Shown: positions 1-7,764, counted from the stretch's first letter. The stretch is DNA of 64,000 nt from CAVYWD01 sp963772225 (GCA_963772225.1 CAVYWD010000003.1:248001-312000), one strand, 5' to 3'. The notes: generated from the letters alone by a model not told the origin. Translations and numbers: made by a program.

Positions 1-1
1 C

Positions 2-79
2 TTTTCTTGGAACGACGATCGACGTGGACTCGATGCCCTTCCTTTCCCCAACATCGTCACCGAGCGCTACAACCGGTGA
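2..79 (+). CDS. 3' end of an unidentified protein gene
   Basis: An open frame enters from the left edge and stops with TGA at 77-79, giving 25 residues that end in NIVTERYNR. No domain can be assigned to so short a piece. It converges with the arsenosugar operon, whose last gene stops at 167, and the 87 bases between hold nothing I can support. It could be a chance open frame at the contig edge. Confidence 0.3.
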   Translation, partial: FSWNDDRRGLDALPFPNIVTERYNR

Positions 80-166
80 GCTGCGGCGAGGCGCGCGTGA
101 AGGGCTGTCGGTGGGAGACGATGAGGAATTGGCTCAGCGTTCCCGTCTGGACGGGCGAATAGGCTG

Positions 167-880
167 TCAGCGCGGATCTCCATAAAGCCGGGCGAGCACG
201 CGGGGAGAAATCCCGAGCCGGTAGAGCCACGGAAAGAGATTCACGAGGAGCGTGTAATACGCCGGCCTGGCCATGAAGCGCCGCCCCGACACCCGAACCG
301 CGGCCGGGACGGTGCGGATGTCGCCGACCGCCCGGAGGCGCCGGCATATCTCCAGGTCTTCCATGAGCGGCTGGTCGGGAAAGCCGCCGATCTGCCGGAA
401 CACGTTTGCCCGGACGAAGAGCGCCTGGTCGCCGTACGGAAAGCCGGTGTAGCGCGAGCGCAGGTCGGCCATGTGGAGCAGCGGCTCGAGCCAGGTGCGC
501 CCGCCCTCGGCCACCGTCCAGGTGCGAAACGCGCCGGCGACCACCGCGGGCTCCGCCAGCGCCGCGGCGATCCAGCGCGCGGCGTCTTCGGGGAGGCGGA
601 CGTCGGCGTGCAGAAACAAGAGGACGTCGCCCTCCGCCTGCTCGGCGCCGGCGTTCATCTGCGCGGCGCGGCCACGGCGTGCGGAGAGCAACCGGACGTC
701 CCCTCGCGCCTTTGCGATTTCGACGGTCCGGTCCTCGCTGCCGCCGTCCACGACGATGACCTGGTGGATGCCGTGCGCGGCCCGCAGCGCGTCCAACTGT
801 TCGCCGATCCGCGCCTCCTCGTTCAGCGCCGGGACGATGACCGTCACCCGAGGCGCGGGGCCGATGGCGTCTACTCGCAT
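167..880 (-). CDS. TIGR04283-type glycosyltransferase, family 2 (arsenosugar cluster)
   Basis: A 237-residue GT-A fold glycosyltransferase. The N-terminus has the family-2 pattern VTVIVPALNEE, then VVDGGSEDRT for nucleotide binding and FLHADVRLP as the DXD-like metal site. The C-terminal half has the GDQALFVR and MEDLEICRRL signatures of the TIGR04283 subfamily. Family knowledge places it with ArsM/ArsS clusters, where it is proposed to help add a sugar or glycerol-type aglycone to an arsenosugar; that step is inferred. I start at the ATG at 880, which overlaps the end of the upstream TIGR04282 gene by 10 bases. A longer in-frame extension to 1105 is only antisense-like Arg/Ala-rich sequence. 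It is the last gene of the operon. Confidence 0.87.
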   Translation of the reverse strand: MRVDAIGPAPRVTVIVPALNEEARIGEQLDALRAAHGIHQVIVVDGGSEDRTVEIAKARGDVRLLSARRGRAAQMNAGAEQAEGDVLLFLHADVRLPEDAARWIAAALAEPAVVAGAFRTWTVAEGGRTWLEPLLHMADLRSRYTGFPYGDQALFVRANVFRQIGGFPDQPLMEDLEICRRLRAVGDIRTVPAAVRVSGRRFMARPAYYTLLVNLFPWLYRLGISPRVLARLYGDPR

Positions 881-1599
881 GGCGCGCGTCTCTTTCCCAA
901 ACCGAGCGCGCGGGCCGTCGCCGGCGCGTCGATCGCCCCGAGCTCCATCGCGCGGCGCAGCCTTTCCAGGTCCTCGAGGCGGTCGACGTCGAACCACGGC
1001 TCCAGGGTTCGCACGGTCAACCCGCGCTCCTCGAGCCGCGCGTGCGTCGCGGCGAACGTCGTCGGAACGCTCCACGGCAAGCCGTCGAGGAGCGCAGGCG
1101 GGCAAGTCCTCAGGCCCAGCAGATAGAAGCCGCCGTCATCGGTGGGGCCGAGCACGGCGTCCGCGCGGGCCAGCGCTTCGGCCGCCTGGGCGAGAAGGCG
1201 CTCCGGAAGCCCGGGCGTGTCCGCGCCGATGGCGAGGGCGAAGTCGGCCTCGCCGAGGGCCCGCCGCAAGACGCGCTCGAGGCGCTGCCCCAGGTCGCCT
1301 TCGCCTTGCAGCCAGACGGCAGGGTGACCGGGCAGGCCGAGCTCGTGCGGCGCTCCGTCGGTCGTCGCCACGACCGCCCTTGCCCAGGTCAATTGGGAGG
1401 CGGTGGCCCAGGTGTCCCGCAGAAAGGCTTGCGCCAATTCTGCCGCCCGGACTTCTCCGACCCCCGCGGCGAGCCGGGTCTTCGCCTGCCCGGGGCGCGG
1501 CGGCTTCGCGAAGACGCAGACGAGGCCGCGCGGCGCCGAGCCATTCGCGTCCGCGTCGACTTCATCGCCCGAACGCAAGGGTCTATTCATCGTCTCCAT
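871..1599 (-). CDS. TIGR04282 arsenosugar biosynthesis glycosyltransferase
   Basis: A 242-residue nucleotidyl/glycosyltransferase of the DUF2064/TIGR04282 family, related to MobA/CofC-like GT-A enzymes. Visible motifs are VCVFAKPPRPGQAKTRL near residues 27-45, AIGADTPGLP and the GPTDDGGFYLLGL metal/substrate loop. TIGR04282 and TIGR04283 proteins habitually sit side by side in arsenosugar loci, as here, where the stop overlaps the next start by 10 bases. The start at 1599 is the first ATG. A second in-frame ATG at 1590 has GGAG just upstream and is also possible. The start region overlaps the decayed flavoprotein relic at 1587-1740, so translation may once have been coupled to that gene. Confidence 0.88.
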   Translation of the reverse strand: METMNRPLRSGDEVDADANGSAPRGLVCVFAKPPRPGQAKTRLAAGVGEVRAAELAQAFLRDTWATASQLTWARAVVATTDGAPHELGLPGHPAVWLQGEGDLGQRLERVLRRALGEADFALAIGADTPGLPERLLAQAAEALARADAVLGPTDDGGFYLLGLRTCPPALLDGLPWSVPTTFAATHARLEERGLTVRTLEPWFDVDRLEDLERLRRAMELGAIDAPATARALGLGKRRAPCE

Positions 1600-1740
1600 C
1601 GCAGGAAGAGCTTCATGAGCCTCTGGATGCCTGGATGCGCGGCGTGAGCCGCGTCCGGTTCCAGGCGTCGCCGAGCCGCTTGAAGGCCTCCGCCTGCGTC
1701 GGGTACGGGTGAAGGGTCTGGCCCACGGCGTTCACGGCTG
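1587..1740 (-). pseudogene. C-terminal relic of a mercuric-reductase-like pyridine nucleotide-disulfide oxidoreductase
   Basis: Between the TVP38 gene and the TIGR04282 gene the minus strand reads GQTLHPYPTQAEAFKRLGD then NRTRLTPRIQ, the dimerisation-domain end of MerA-like FAD oxidoreductases. The frame then closes early. A tandem 8-base duplication (CTGGATGC twice, 1623-1638 on the plus strand) explains the break: removing one copy restores RIQRLMKLFLRWRR and a stop at 1587-1589, the usual ending of these proteins. The roughly 420 N-terminal residues are missing. TVP38 proteins are often fused to or followed by this reductase, so I infer an internal deletion of an ancestral TVP38-reductase gene or gene pair. 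Confidence 0.72.
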
Positions 1741-2415
1741 CGCCTCGATGGGCGGGCTTGGCGAAGGGTTCGTCCCCGTCGAAGGTCGCTCGAGCGCCCG
1801 GCTCAGGGCCCGGCGGGCGATGCGCGTGATCATCACCGTGGCGAGCACCGTGGCCAAGAGCCCGGCCCAATAGACCACCTGGCTCAAAAGCCCGCCGGAC
1901 GGGCGGCTGCCGCTCAGGAGCGCGCTCGCGTTGGGGACCAGCGAGCCCAGGTAAACGTAGAGAAAGGTCCCCGGCAGCATTCCGAGGAAGGACGCGGCGA
2001 CGTAGTCGCGCAGGCGCACCCGCGTGGCGCCCAGCGCGTAATTGAGGAGATTGAACGGAAAGACGGGCGAGAGCCTGAGGAGAAAGACGATCTTGAATCC
2101 GCCTTCGCCGATCGCCGCGTCGATGGCGGCGAAGCGCGGATGTCGCTCCATTCGGCGCTGGACCTGCGAGCGGGCGAGCGACCGGCCCAAAAGAAAGGCG
2201 ACCGTCGCCGCCAGCACGCTGACGGGCGACACGAGGAGCGTTCCCCACAGGGGCCCGTAGGCGAACCCGGCGCCCAGCGTCAGGGCCGAGCCGGGCAGGA
2301 AGAGGAGCGTCGCCGCGACGTAGGCGAGCGCGTAGACCGCCGCCCCGGCGGCGCCGGCGCCGCGAATCCATTCGACCATGAGCAGCGCGCTCTGCCCGAT
2401 CTGCGCGCGGCTCAT
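1732..2415 (-). CDS. TVP38/TMEM64 family membrane protein
   Basis: A 227-residue integral membrane protein of the DedA-like VTT (TVP38/TMEM64) family. It has several hydrophobic helices and the family core FLPGSALTLGAGFAYGP plus LLRLSPVFPFNLLNYALGAT. The transported substrate is unknown for the family; lipid scrambling or small-solute roles have been proposed for relatives. The ATG at 2415 overlaps the arsS stop in an ATGA arrangement, so translation is probably coupled. An upstream in-frame start at 2466 would lie inside arsS and is unlikely. Its C-terminus runs into the reductase relic at about 1740, so the last residues may be shaped by the deletion. In this operon it could help handle arsenicals at the membrane, which is inference. 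Confidence 0.85.
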   Translation of the reverse strand: MSRAQIGQSALLMVEWIRGAGAAGAAVYALAYVAATLLFLPGSALTLGAGFAYGPLWGTLLVSPVSVLAATVAFLLGRSLARSQVQRRMERHPRFAAIDAAIGEGGFKIVFLLRLSPVFPFNLLNYALGATRVRLRDYVAASFLGMLPGTFLYVYLGSLVPNASALLSGSRPSGGLLSQVVYWAGLLATVLATVMITRIARRALSRALERPSTGTNPSPSPPIEAQP

Positions 2416-3431
2416 CGGAGCGCCCCGCCGCAGCTCGATCCGCTCCCTGCGGTGCAGCCGAAGCAATGGCTCCCGGTCGCGATGGCGCCGCCGTCGAGCC
2501 CGTCGAGCGAGCGGACGTCAAAGACGGTTCGCCCCCCGGCCTCGGCGGCGGCGCCGAGCTCCAGGTCGAGCATCTGATTGAAGTCGCAGTCGTAGAGCCG
2601 CCCGTCCCAACCCACGCTCAAGAGCGAGCGGCACATGAGGTCGGGCACGGTGCCGGAATTGAAGTGGCTCACGAGGAGGGACATGTAAGCCTCGTATTGC
2701 CCGGCGCCCTCGAGCTGGCGAGCGAATCGCTGGATGGGCATGTTCGTCAGGGTGAGGAGCCGGTTGAATTCGATGCCGAAGCGGCGGCCGAGCTCGTCGC
2801 GGTATTCGGCCTGGAGCTCTTCTTGCGACGGCGGGAGCGAAGGGCCGGTCGGGTTGTAGACGAGGTCGAGCTCGAGGGGCGACCCGGCGCGGCCGTAGCC
2901 GAGCGCATTCAGCTTCGTCAGCGCAGCGATGCTCTTCTCATAGGCGCCGCGCCCCCGCTGGCTGTCGACGTTCTCGGCCAGATAGCAGGGGAGGCTCGCG
3001 ACGACATGCACCTCGTGCGCGGCCAGGAACTGCGGCAGGTCTTCCATGCCGGGCTCGAAGAGCACGGTCAGGTTGCAGCGATCGAGGACCTGGCGCCCGA
3101 GCCGCCGGGCCTCGGCCACGAGCCATCGAAAGCTCGGGTTCAGCTCGGGCGCGCCACCGGTGAGGTCCACTTGCCAGACGCCCGGATTCGCGGCGAGGAG
3201 CTCGACGATGCGCTCGGCGACGTCGCGCTGAAGGATTTCCGTTCGCTTCGGCCCCGCCTCGACGTGGCAGTGGAGGCAGGCCATGTTGCAGAGCTTCCCC
3301 AAGTTGACTTGCAACGTCGTCACCCGCGCCCGGGTGAGCAGGCCCAGGCCGTGCGACTGAAGGACCTGTCCCCAGGGCGCGGCGGCGCCGGGCGGAGCGA
3401 GCGGCGGCGTTCGCGCGTTCGACGCTTCCAT
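2412..3431 (-). CDS. arsS: Arsenosugar biosynthesis radical SAM protein ArsS
   Basis: A 339-residue radical SAM enzyme. The cluster motif CNMACLHC (CxxxCxxC) lies near residue 45 after TLQVNLGKL, followed by the DLTGGAPELNP loop of the SAM barrel. The C-terminal DUF3641 part has further cysteines (YDCDFNQML, HCFGCTAGSGSSCGG) that probably bind an auxiliary cluster or arsenic. In characterised systems ArsS transfers the 5'-deoxyadenosyl group of SAM to a methylated arsenical, giving the dimethylarsinoyl-deoxyadenosine precursor of arsenosugars. It begins at the ATG at 3431, sharing one base with the arsM stop (TGATG), and ends in an ATGA overlap with the TVP38 gene. Confidence 0.94.
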   Translation of the reverse strand: MEASNARTPPLAPPGAAAPWGQVLQSHGLGLLTRARVTTLQVNLGKLCNMACLHCHVEAGPKRTEILQRDVAERIVELLAANPGVWQVDLTGGAPELNPSFRWLVAEARRLGRQVLDRCNLTVLFEPGMEDLPQFLAAHEVHVVASLPCYLAENVDSQRGRGAYEKSIAALTKLNALGYGRAGSPLELDLVYNPTGPSLPPSQEELQAEYRDELGRRFGIEFNRLLTLTNMPIQRFARQLEGAGQYEAYMSLLVSHFNSGTVPDLMCRSLLSVGWDGRLYDCDFNQMLDLELGAAAEAGGRTVFDVRSLDGLDGGAIATGSHCFGCTAGSGSSCGGALR

Positions 3432-4618
3432 CAGCAGCACCTCGCGCCCGGGCCGCTGCCCGGAGAGCAGACCGAGGCGGCGGCCTCGGTCGTCGACCGG
3501 TATTCGGCGCCCTTGGTCTCGCGCGGGTCGCGCAAGAGCGGCCCTTTCCCGCACGGGAAGGGGCGGGCTTCCTCGAGCGAAACCGACGGGAGCGGCTCCA
3601 CCGGGCTGAAGTGCTCGGCGTACGGGGGCCGCGAGTAGATCTGGAAGGTCTTGTCGCAGACCGCGACGCGCTCGCCGCGGCGCAAGACGTGGCCGTCGTC
3701 GTCGGTGACTTCGCGGAAAGGGCCTTTGTAGATCACCGCCTGTTTGCGATCCCAACACGGCCCTTCTTTTCCTTTGTAGGCGACGACCGTGACGCTGCGG
3801 AACTCGATCCCCTCGACCGTTCGCCAGGGAGCCTCGCTGCGCTCCTCGAGCGCGATTCCGTAGAACCCCGCCTCTTCGAAGGCCCTTAGAAAGTGGTCTT
3901 CGCGCAGCGCTCCCGAGATGCAGCCGCTCCAGAGCTCGGGGTCGTGTCGCAAGCTCTCGGGGACCTCCTCGTCGCTCACGATGTCGGAGATGACCGCCCG
4001 GCCGCCGCGGCGCAGGACGCGGTGGATCTCGGCGAACAGCTGCCGCTTGGCGTCCGGGCGGACGAGGTTCAGCACGCAGTTGGAGACGACGACGTCGACC
4101 GAGTCGCTGGCCACGAGGGGCTGCTCCGAGCGCAGCCGCGAAAGCTCGGCGTCCAGGCGCGCGACCTCGTCGGCCGAGGCCACCGGGCGAGCGCGCAGGT
4201 GCGCGTCCAGGGCTTCGAGGTCGAGCGCGAGGTCCTGGATCCGCCCCTTCTTGAAGGCGACGTTCGCGTGGCCGACGCGGCGCGCGACCTCTGGTGCGCT
4301 CTGGCGCGCCAGGGCCAGCATGTCGTCGTTCATGTCGACGCCGATGACGCTGCCTTCAGGGCCCACGACCTGGCTCGCGATGAAGCAGATCTTCCCGGAG
4401 CCCGAGCCGAGGTCGAGCACGGTCTCGCCGCGGCGCAGGTGCGCGCTCGGATCGCCGCAGCCGTAGTCCCTCTCGAGCACCGCGGCGGGGATCGCCTTGA
4501 GGTATTTCGGGTCGTAGCTCGTGGGGCAGCACAGGGCCGGCTCGCGCCCCTTGGCGGCCTCCGAGTACCGGCTCTTCACCGCGGGCTCGACGTCGAGGAA
4601 ATCTGCGGCAGTGGACAT
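3431..4618 (-). CDS. arsM: Arsenite S-adenosylmethionine methyltransferase ArsM
   Basis: A 395-residue class I SAM methyltransferase of the long ArsM type. The Rossmann motif is VLDLGSGSGKICF, and the arsenic-binding cysteines expected of ArsM are visible in LCCPTSYD (residues 30-31), SNCVLNL and SGCISGAL. The C-terminal part has the Cys-bearing tail (ARPFPCGKG and a final CC) seen in arsenosugar-cluster ArsM proteins. It methylates As(III), supplying the methylated substrate to ArsS. I choose the ATG at 4618: GGGAG at 4625-4629 lies six bases before it, whereas an ATG at 4624 would touch the Shine-Dalgarno. It is the first recognisable enzyme of the operon. No arsR lies in the window. Confidence 0.94.
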   Translation of the reverse strand: MSTAADFLDVEPAVKSRYSEAAKGREPALCCPTSYDPKYLKAIPAAVLERDYGCGDPSAHLRRGETVLDLGSGSGKICFIASQVVGPEGSVIGVDMNDDMLALARQSAPEVARRVGHANVAFKKGRIQDLALDLEALDAHLRARPVASADEVARLDAELSRLRSEQPLVASDSVDVVVSNCVLNLVRPDAKRQLFAEIHRVLRRGGRAVISDIVSDEEVPESLRHDPELWSGCISGALREDHFLRAFEEAGFYGIALEERSEAPWRTVEGIEFRSVTVVAYKGKEGPCWDRKQAVIYKGPFREVTDDDGHVLRRGERVAVCDKTFQIYSRPPYAEHFSPVEPLPSVSLEEARPFPCGKGPLLRDPRETKGAEYRSTTEAAASVCSPGSGPGARCC

Positions 4619-4657
4619 GTTCATCTCCCGTTCAAGGACCAATCGTCATCGAGGAGC

Positions 4658-4768
4658 TCACACTTCCGAGCGGGGGCGCGAGGGCGTGTCCGGGGCGGCC
4701 TGGCAAGCGCTCGCGCCGCGGCTTTGGGCGGTGGATTCGCCGTCGGGGCGACGGGAGGTCAGGGTCAT
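4658..4768 (-). CDS. Possible 36-residue leader peptide upstream of arsM
   Basis: A short frame starts at an ATG at 4768 with GGGAG at 4775-4779, six bases upstream, the same arrangement as arsM itself. It stops at 4658, 39 bases before the arsM start. The peptide is polar, with one Cys and no hydrophobic segment, and I know no family for it. A leader or attenuator-like role is speculation; it may be a chance frame. Confidence 0.3.
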   Translation of the reverse strand: MTLTSRRPDGESTAQSRGASACQAAPDTPSRPRSEV

Positions 4769-5142
4769 ATGCGTCTCCCGGCGCTGCTGTCGCGGCCGTC
4801 GAGGAACCTCTGTCGCCGCCGGTTTATCGTGGGCGCTCGCCATCAAAGCTCGTGAGAGCCTGGCGGCTGGGCGAAGGGCGCACGCTTCGCGAGGTGGCGG
4901 AAACGATTCATGGGCCTGGTGAATTTCTCGTGAGGCCTTCGAATCGAGCTCGCGGTCGCTCCTGAGGAGTCTCGCGAGCGGCCGAAGCGTTACACGGGGA
5001 CGTCGAGGCGCGTTCGGCGCTGGCCCCCGGGGCGAGGCTGCGCTAGCGTCGAGCCGAGCGGCAGGCGCTCCTTGAGGACTGGACCAGCGCGACCGGCGCC
5101 CGCCATGAACGACCGGAGCGAGAGAGCAAGGCAGGCCCCGCG
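4769..5142. other. Divergent intergenic region between the ars operon and the sigma factor gene
   Basis: About 370 bases separate the arsenosugar operon (minus) from the ECF gene (plus), so promoters for both should lie here. I could not pick convincing -35/-10 pairs for either direction. No complete ArsR-type operator palindrome is obvious. The frames that cross it are Arg/Pro-rich and look non-coding. Confidence 0.4.
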
Positions 5143-5805
5143 ATGGTGAGCGTGCCGGTCGCGGCGGGCGCGGGCGCATCCGCGCGCGCCTCCTCTCAAG
5201 ATCGCGCCCTGGTCGATCGCCTCCTCGCCGGCGACGAAGCGGCCTTCTCGTTTCTCATCGAGCGCTACCACGCCCCGCTCATTCGCCTGGCGCTGCTCTT
5301 CGTTTCGAGCCGGGCGGTCGCCGAGGAGGTCGTGCAGGAGACCTGGGTCGCCGTCCTCGACGGCCTGCGCGCCTTCGAAGGCGGGTCCAGCCTGAAGACG
5401 TGGATCTTCCGCATTCTCACCAACCGCGCAAAGACCCGCGGCGTTCGCGAGGGTCGCTCGCTGCCCTTCTCATCGCTCTCGGACCCGGAGTCCGACCGGG
5501 AGCCCGCGGTCGACCCTGCGCGATTTCAGCCCAGTGGGGCGTGGGCGGAGCCGCCCCAGCGCTGGGACGACGAGACGCCCGAGCGGCTCCTGCTGCGGCA
5601 AGAGGCCATCCAATGCCTCGAAAAGGCGATCGCCGAGCTGCCTCCGAACCAGCGCGCCGTCGTGACGTTGCGGGACGTCGAAGGTCTCGAGTCCTCCGAG
5701 GTCTGTAACGTTCTGGAGATCAGCGAGACCAACCAACGTGTGCTCCTTCACCGCGCGCGAGCGCGGCTGCGGCGCGCCCTCGAGGAATTCACGGAGCGCC
5801 AGTAG
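5143..5805 (+). CDS. ECF-type RNA polymerase sigma-70 factor
   Basis: A 220-residue extracytoplasmic-function sigma factor. Region 2 is FSFLIERYHAPLIRLALLFV through AEEVVQETWVAVLDGL and LKTWIFRILTNRAKT, which bind core polymerase and the -10 element. Region 4 is AIAELPPNQRAVVTLRDVEGLESSEVCNVL followed by the HTH helix with RVLLHRARARLRRAL. A variable acidic linker joins them. The next gene, 6 bases downstream, is a zinc-finger anti-sigma factor, so the pair should form a membrane-gated signalling switch. It is divergent from the arsenosugar operon, which makes that operon a candidate target, but no shared promoter motif was found to support this. Confidence 0.92.
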   Translation: MVSVPVAAGAGASARASSQDRALVDRLLAGDEAAFSFLIERYHAPLIRLALLFVSSRAVAEEVVQETWVAVLDGLRAFEGGSSLKTWIFRILTNRAKTRGVREGRSLPFSSLSDPESDREPAVDPARFQPSGAWAEPPQRWDDETPERLLLRQEAIQCLEKAIAELPPNQRAVVTLRDVEGLESSEVCNVLEISETNQRVLLHRARARLRRALEEFTERQ

Positions 5806-5811
5806 GGCGTC

Positions 5812-6474
5812 ATGCTCACCTGCCAGCAAGTGACAGAGCTCGTGACCGACTACCTCGACGGACGCCTGTCCTTCGGGGAGCGCATGGGTTTCCAAATGCA
5901 CCTGGGCCTGTGTGGGCACTGCCGGGCCTACCTGCGCCAGATGAAGACGACGGTCCGAGCGCTCGGGGCGCTCCCCGCCGACCCCATCCCCGCGCCCATG
6001 CGAGACGAGCTCTTGGCCCGGTTCAGGCGCATGCGACCGCGCGAGAGCGCCGCCCCGGTTCGCTGGGCCGAAAAGGCCCTGGCCGCCGTCGAGGCCGCGC
6101 TCGGCGCTCGGCGCGGGCGGTGGGTGGCCGGGCTCGTCCTCGCTGCCTCGGTGCTCCTGATCCTGCTCTTGGGAGACCACGCGGGGCCCTTGGGCCACGG
6201 GCGCGACTGCCTGTTGACGGAGCTGTTCGCCGGTGCGGTTCCCCTCGCGCTCCTGGTCGCGCTGGCCTGGCGCGCCCCCGGTTGCCTCTCTCCCTGGAGC
6301 TTTGCGGCCGCGGCCAGCCTGGGGGCTTTCGCGGGCTACGGGGCGCTGCTCGCTACCTGTCCGCTCGCGCTCGGCGCGCCCCATGGCCTCGTCTTCCACG
6401 TCGGCGGCATCCTGCTGGCCGGCGGCATGGGGGCTGCGGCGTCGCAGATGCTGGCGGTCCGCTGCGCGAGATGA
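5812..6474 (+). CDS. Membrane anti-sigma factor with N-terminal zinc-finger (ZAS) domain
   Basis: A 220-residue protein with the anti-sigma zinc site HLGLCGHC (Hx3CxxC) near residues 31-38, preceded by CQQVTELVTDYLDG, the usual start of zf-HC2 domains. From about residue 100 it is hydrophobic, with five or six predicted membrane helices, so the cytoplasmic finger would hold the sigma factor at the inner membrane. The coding sequence begins 6 bases after the sigma gene stop, consistent with one transcript. The multi-helix C-terminal half is larger than the usual single-pass sensor and may itself perceive the signal; the signal is unknown. Confidence 0.85.
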   Translation: MLTCQQVTELVTDYLDGRLSFGERMGFQMHLGLCGHCRAYLRQMKTTVRALGALPADPIPAPMRDELLARFRRMRPRESAAPVRWAEKALAAVEAALGARRGRWVAGLVLAASVLLILLLGDHAGPLGHGRDCLLTELFAGAVPLALLVALAWRAPGCLSPWSFAAAASLGAFAGYGALLATCPLALGAPHGLVFHVGGILLAGGMGAAASQMLAVRCAR

Positions 6475-6527
6475 GGCGCATTTCTGGCCCCGGCTTGTTT
6501 CCCGCTTTCTGATAGATCCCGCAGGCG

Positions 6528-7532
6528 ATGAAGCTCGGCCCGTACTCCCTCTCCTCCCCGTTCGTCCTGGCGCCCATGGCTGGGGTGAGCCAGATGCCCT
6601 TTCGGCGCATCGCGCGCGAGCTCGGCGCCGCCTTTGCGCCGACCGAGCTGGTGAGCGCCGAAGGGCTCTTCCGGAGGAGCGCGCGCACGCTCCGCTACCT
6701 GCGCCACGACCCGGCGCGCGAGGCGCCCTTCTGCGTCCAGCTCTTCGGGGGCGACCCGAAGCGCATGGCCGACGCCGCGCGCGTGGCCAAGGACGAGGGC
6801 GCGCAGCTCATCGACGTCAACATGGGCTGCCCGGTGCCCAAGGTCGTCAAGGGCGGCGCCGGGTCGGCGCTCATGACCGAGCCCGAGCGCGCCGGGGAGA
6901 TCGTCTCGGCCATCGCCGCGGCCACCGGCCTGCCGGTCACCGCCAAGATCCGCTCCGGCTGGGACCGCGCCAGCGTCAACGCCTGCCAGGTGGCGCAAGC
7001 CCTGGAGCGGGGCGGCGCCTGCGCCGTCGCCGTCCATCCGCGAACCCGGGCGCAGGGCTATTCGGGGAAGGCGGACTGGAGCGTCATCGCCGCGGTGAAG
7101 CGCGCCGTGAAGGTCCCCGTCATCGGCAACGGCGACGTCGGCTCTCGCGAGGATGCGCTGCGCATGGAGCGCGAGACCGGCTGCGACGCCGTGATGATCG
7201 GCCGCGCCGCGCTGGGCCATCCGTGGATCTTCCGCGAGGTCCTAGGTGGCCCCACGCCGACCGCCTCCGAGCGCCTTGCGGTCGTCTTGCGCCACTTCGA
7301 GGAGCACGTGGCGCTGTTCGACGACGCCGTCATGGGCGTGCGCGGCTTTCGCCGGATGCTTCTTTGGTATGCCCGCGGCCTGCGAGGCGCGGCGCAATTC
7401 CGCGTCCAGGCGACGGGCCTGGACGATGCCGCCGACGTGGTGCGGGCCATCGCGCGCTTCTTCGGCGAAGCCGAGCCGGCCGAGGCCGGGCAGGAAGCGC
7501 TGGACGTCGACTATTCAGGGGCGCTCGGGTAA
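6528..7532 (+). CDS. dusB: tRNA-dihydrouridine synthase (DusB type)
   Basis: A 334-residue FMN enzyme that reduces uridines in the tRNA D-loop with NADPH. The TIM-barrel start is FVLAPMAGVSQMPFRRIARE; the catalytic Cys lies in NMGCPVPKVVKGGAGSAL. TAKIRSGWD, VHPRTRAQGYSGKADW and the FMN-phosphate motif IGNGDVGS are all present, and GRAALGHPWIF closes the barrel before the helical tRNA-binding domain. Length and motifs are normal for the DusB group. It lies 53 bases after the anti-sigma gene on the same strand and may be co-transcribed, but a functional link is not obvious. Confidence 0.93.
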   Translation: MKLGPYSLSSPFVLAPMAGVSQMPFRRIARELGAAFAPTELVSAEGLFRRSARTLRYLRHDPAREAPFCVQLFGGDPKRMADAARVAKDEGAQLIDVNMGCPVPKVVKGGAGSALMTEPERAGEIVSAIAAATGLPVTAKIRSGWDRASVNACQVAQALERGGACAVAVHPRTRAQGYSGKADWSVIAAVKRAVKVPVIGNGDVGSREDALRMERETGCDAVMIGRAALGHPWIFREVLGGPTPTASERLAVVLRHFEEHVALFDDAVMGVRGFRRMLLWYARGLRGAAQFRVQATGLDDAADVVRAIARFFGEAEPAEAGQEALDVDYSGALG

Positions 7533-7543
7533 GGAATCGCGCA

Positions 7544-7681
7544 GAAATAGATGCTCCAGATCTCAACGTCCGAGGCGCCCGGATGGCGAGGCGCGAGGAG
7601 GGCGCATGCCAGAGGGCATGTAACCAACGAGCAACGACGCCAGCCGGGATGGATCGGACGTTGAGATGGAGCAGATATTTC
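7544..7681. repeat. 138-bp palindromic element (REP/MITE-like) between dusB and asd
   Basis: The outer arms at 7544-7573 and 7654-7681 are inverted copies (TCTCAACGTCCGA against TCGGACGTTGAGA, plus GCTCCA/TGGAGC and GAAAT/ATTTC ends) with one 2-base bulge and few mismatches. An inner pair, CCCGGATGGCG against CGCCAGCCGGG, and a central CATGCC/GGCATG stem continue the fold, so the whole segment can form one long hairpin. It has no coding capacity. The form resembles the dispersed intergenic palindromes of several GC-rich bacteria, but that match is from memory. Confidence 0.7.
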
Positions 7682-7764
7682 GGAGCGATGACTAAGGCGG
7701 CCGGCGGGCGGCGCGCCTTTGCGCGTGTTAGCATGCGCCCCGTCATTTTCGGAGGCTTTCAAGG

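Noticed and set aside
471..1712. Long plus-strand open frame (413 codons) over the glycosyltransferase genes
   Set aside because: Arg/Ser/Pro-rich antisense shadow of two well-supported minus-strand genes; common in very GC-rich DNA.
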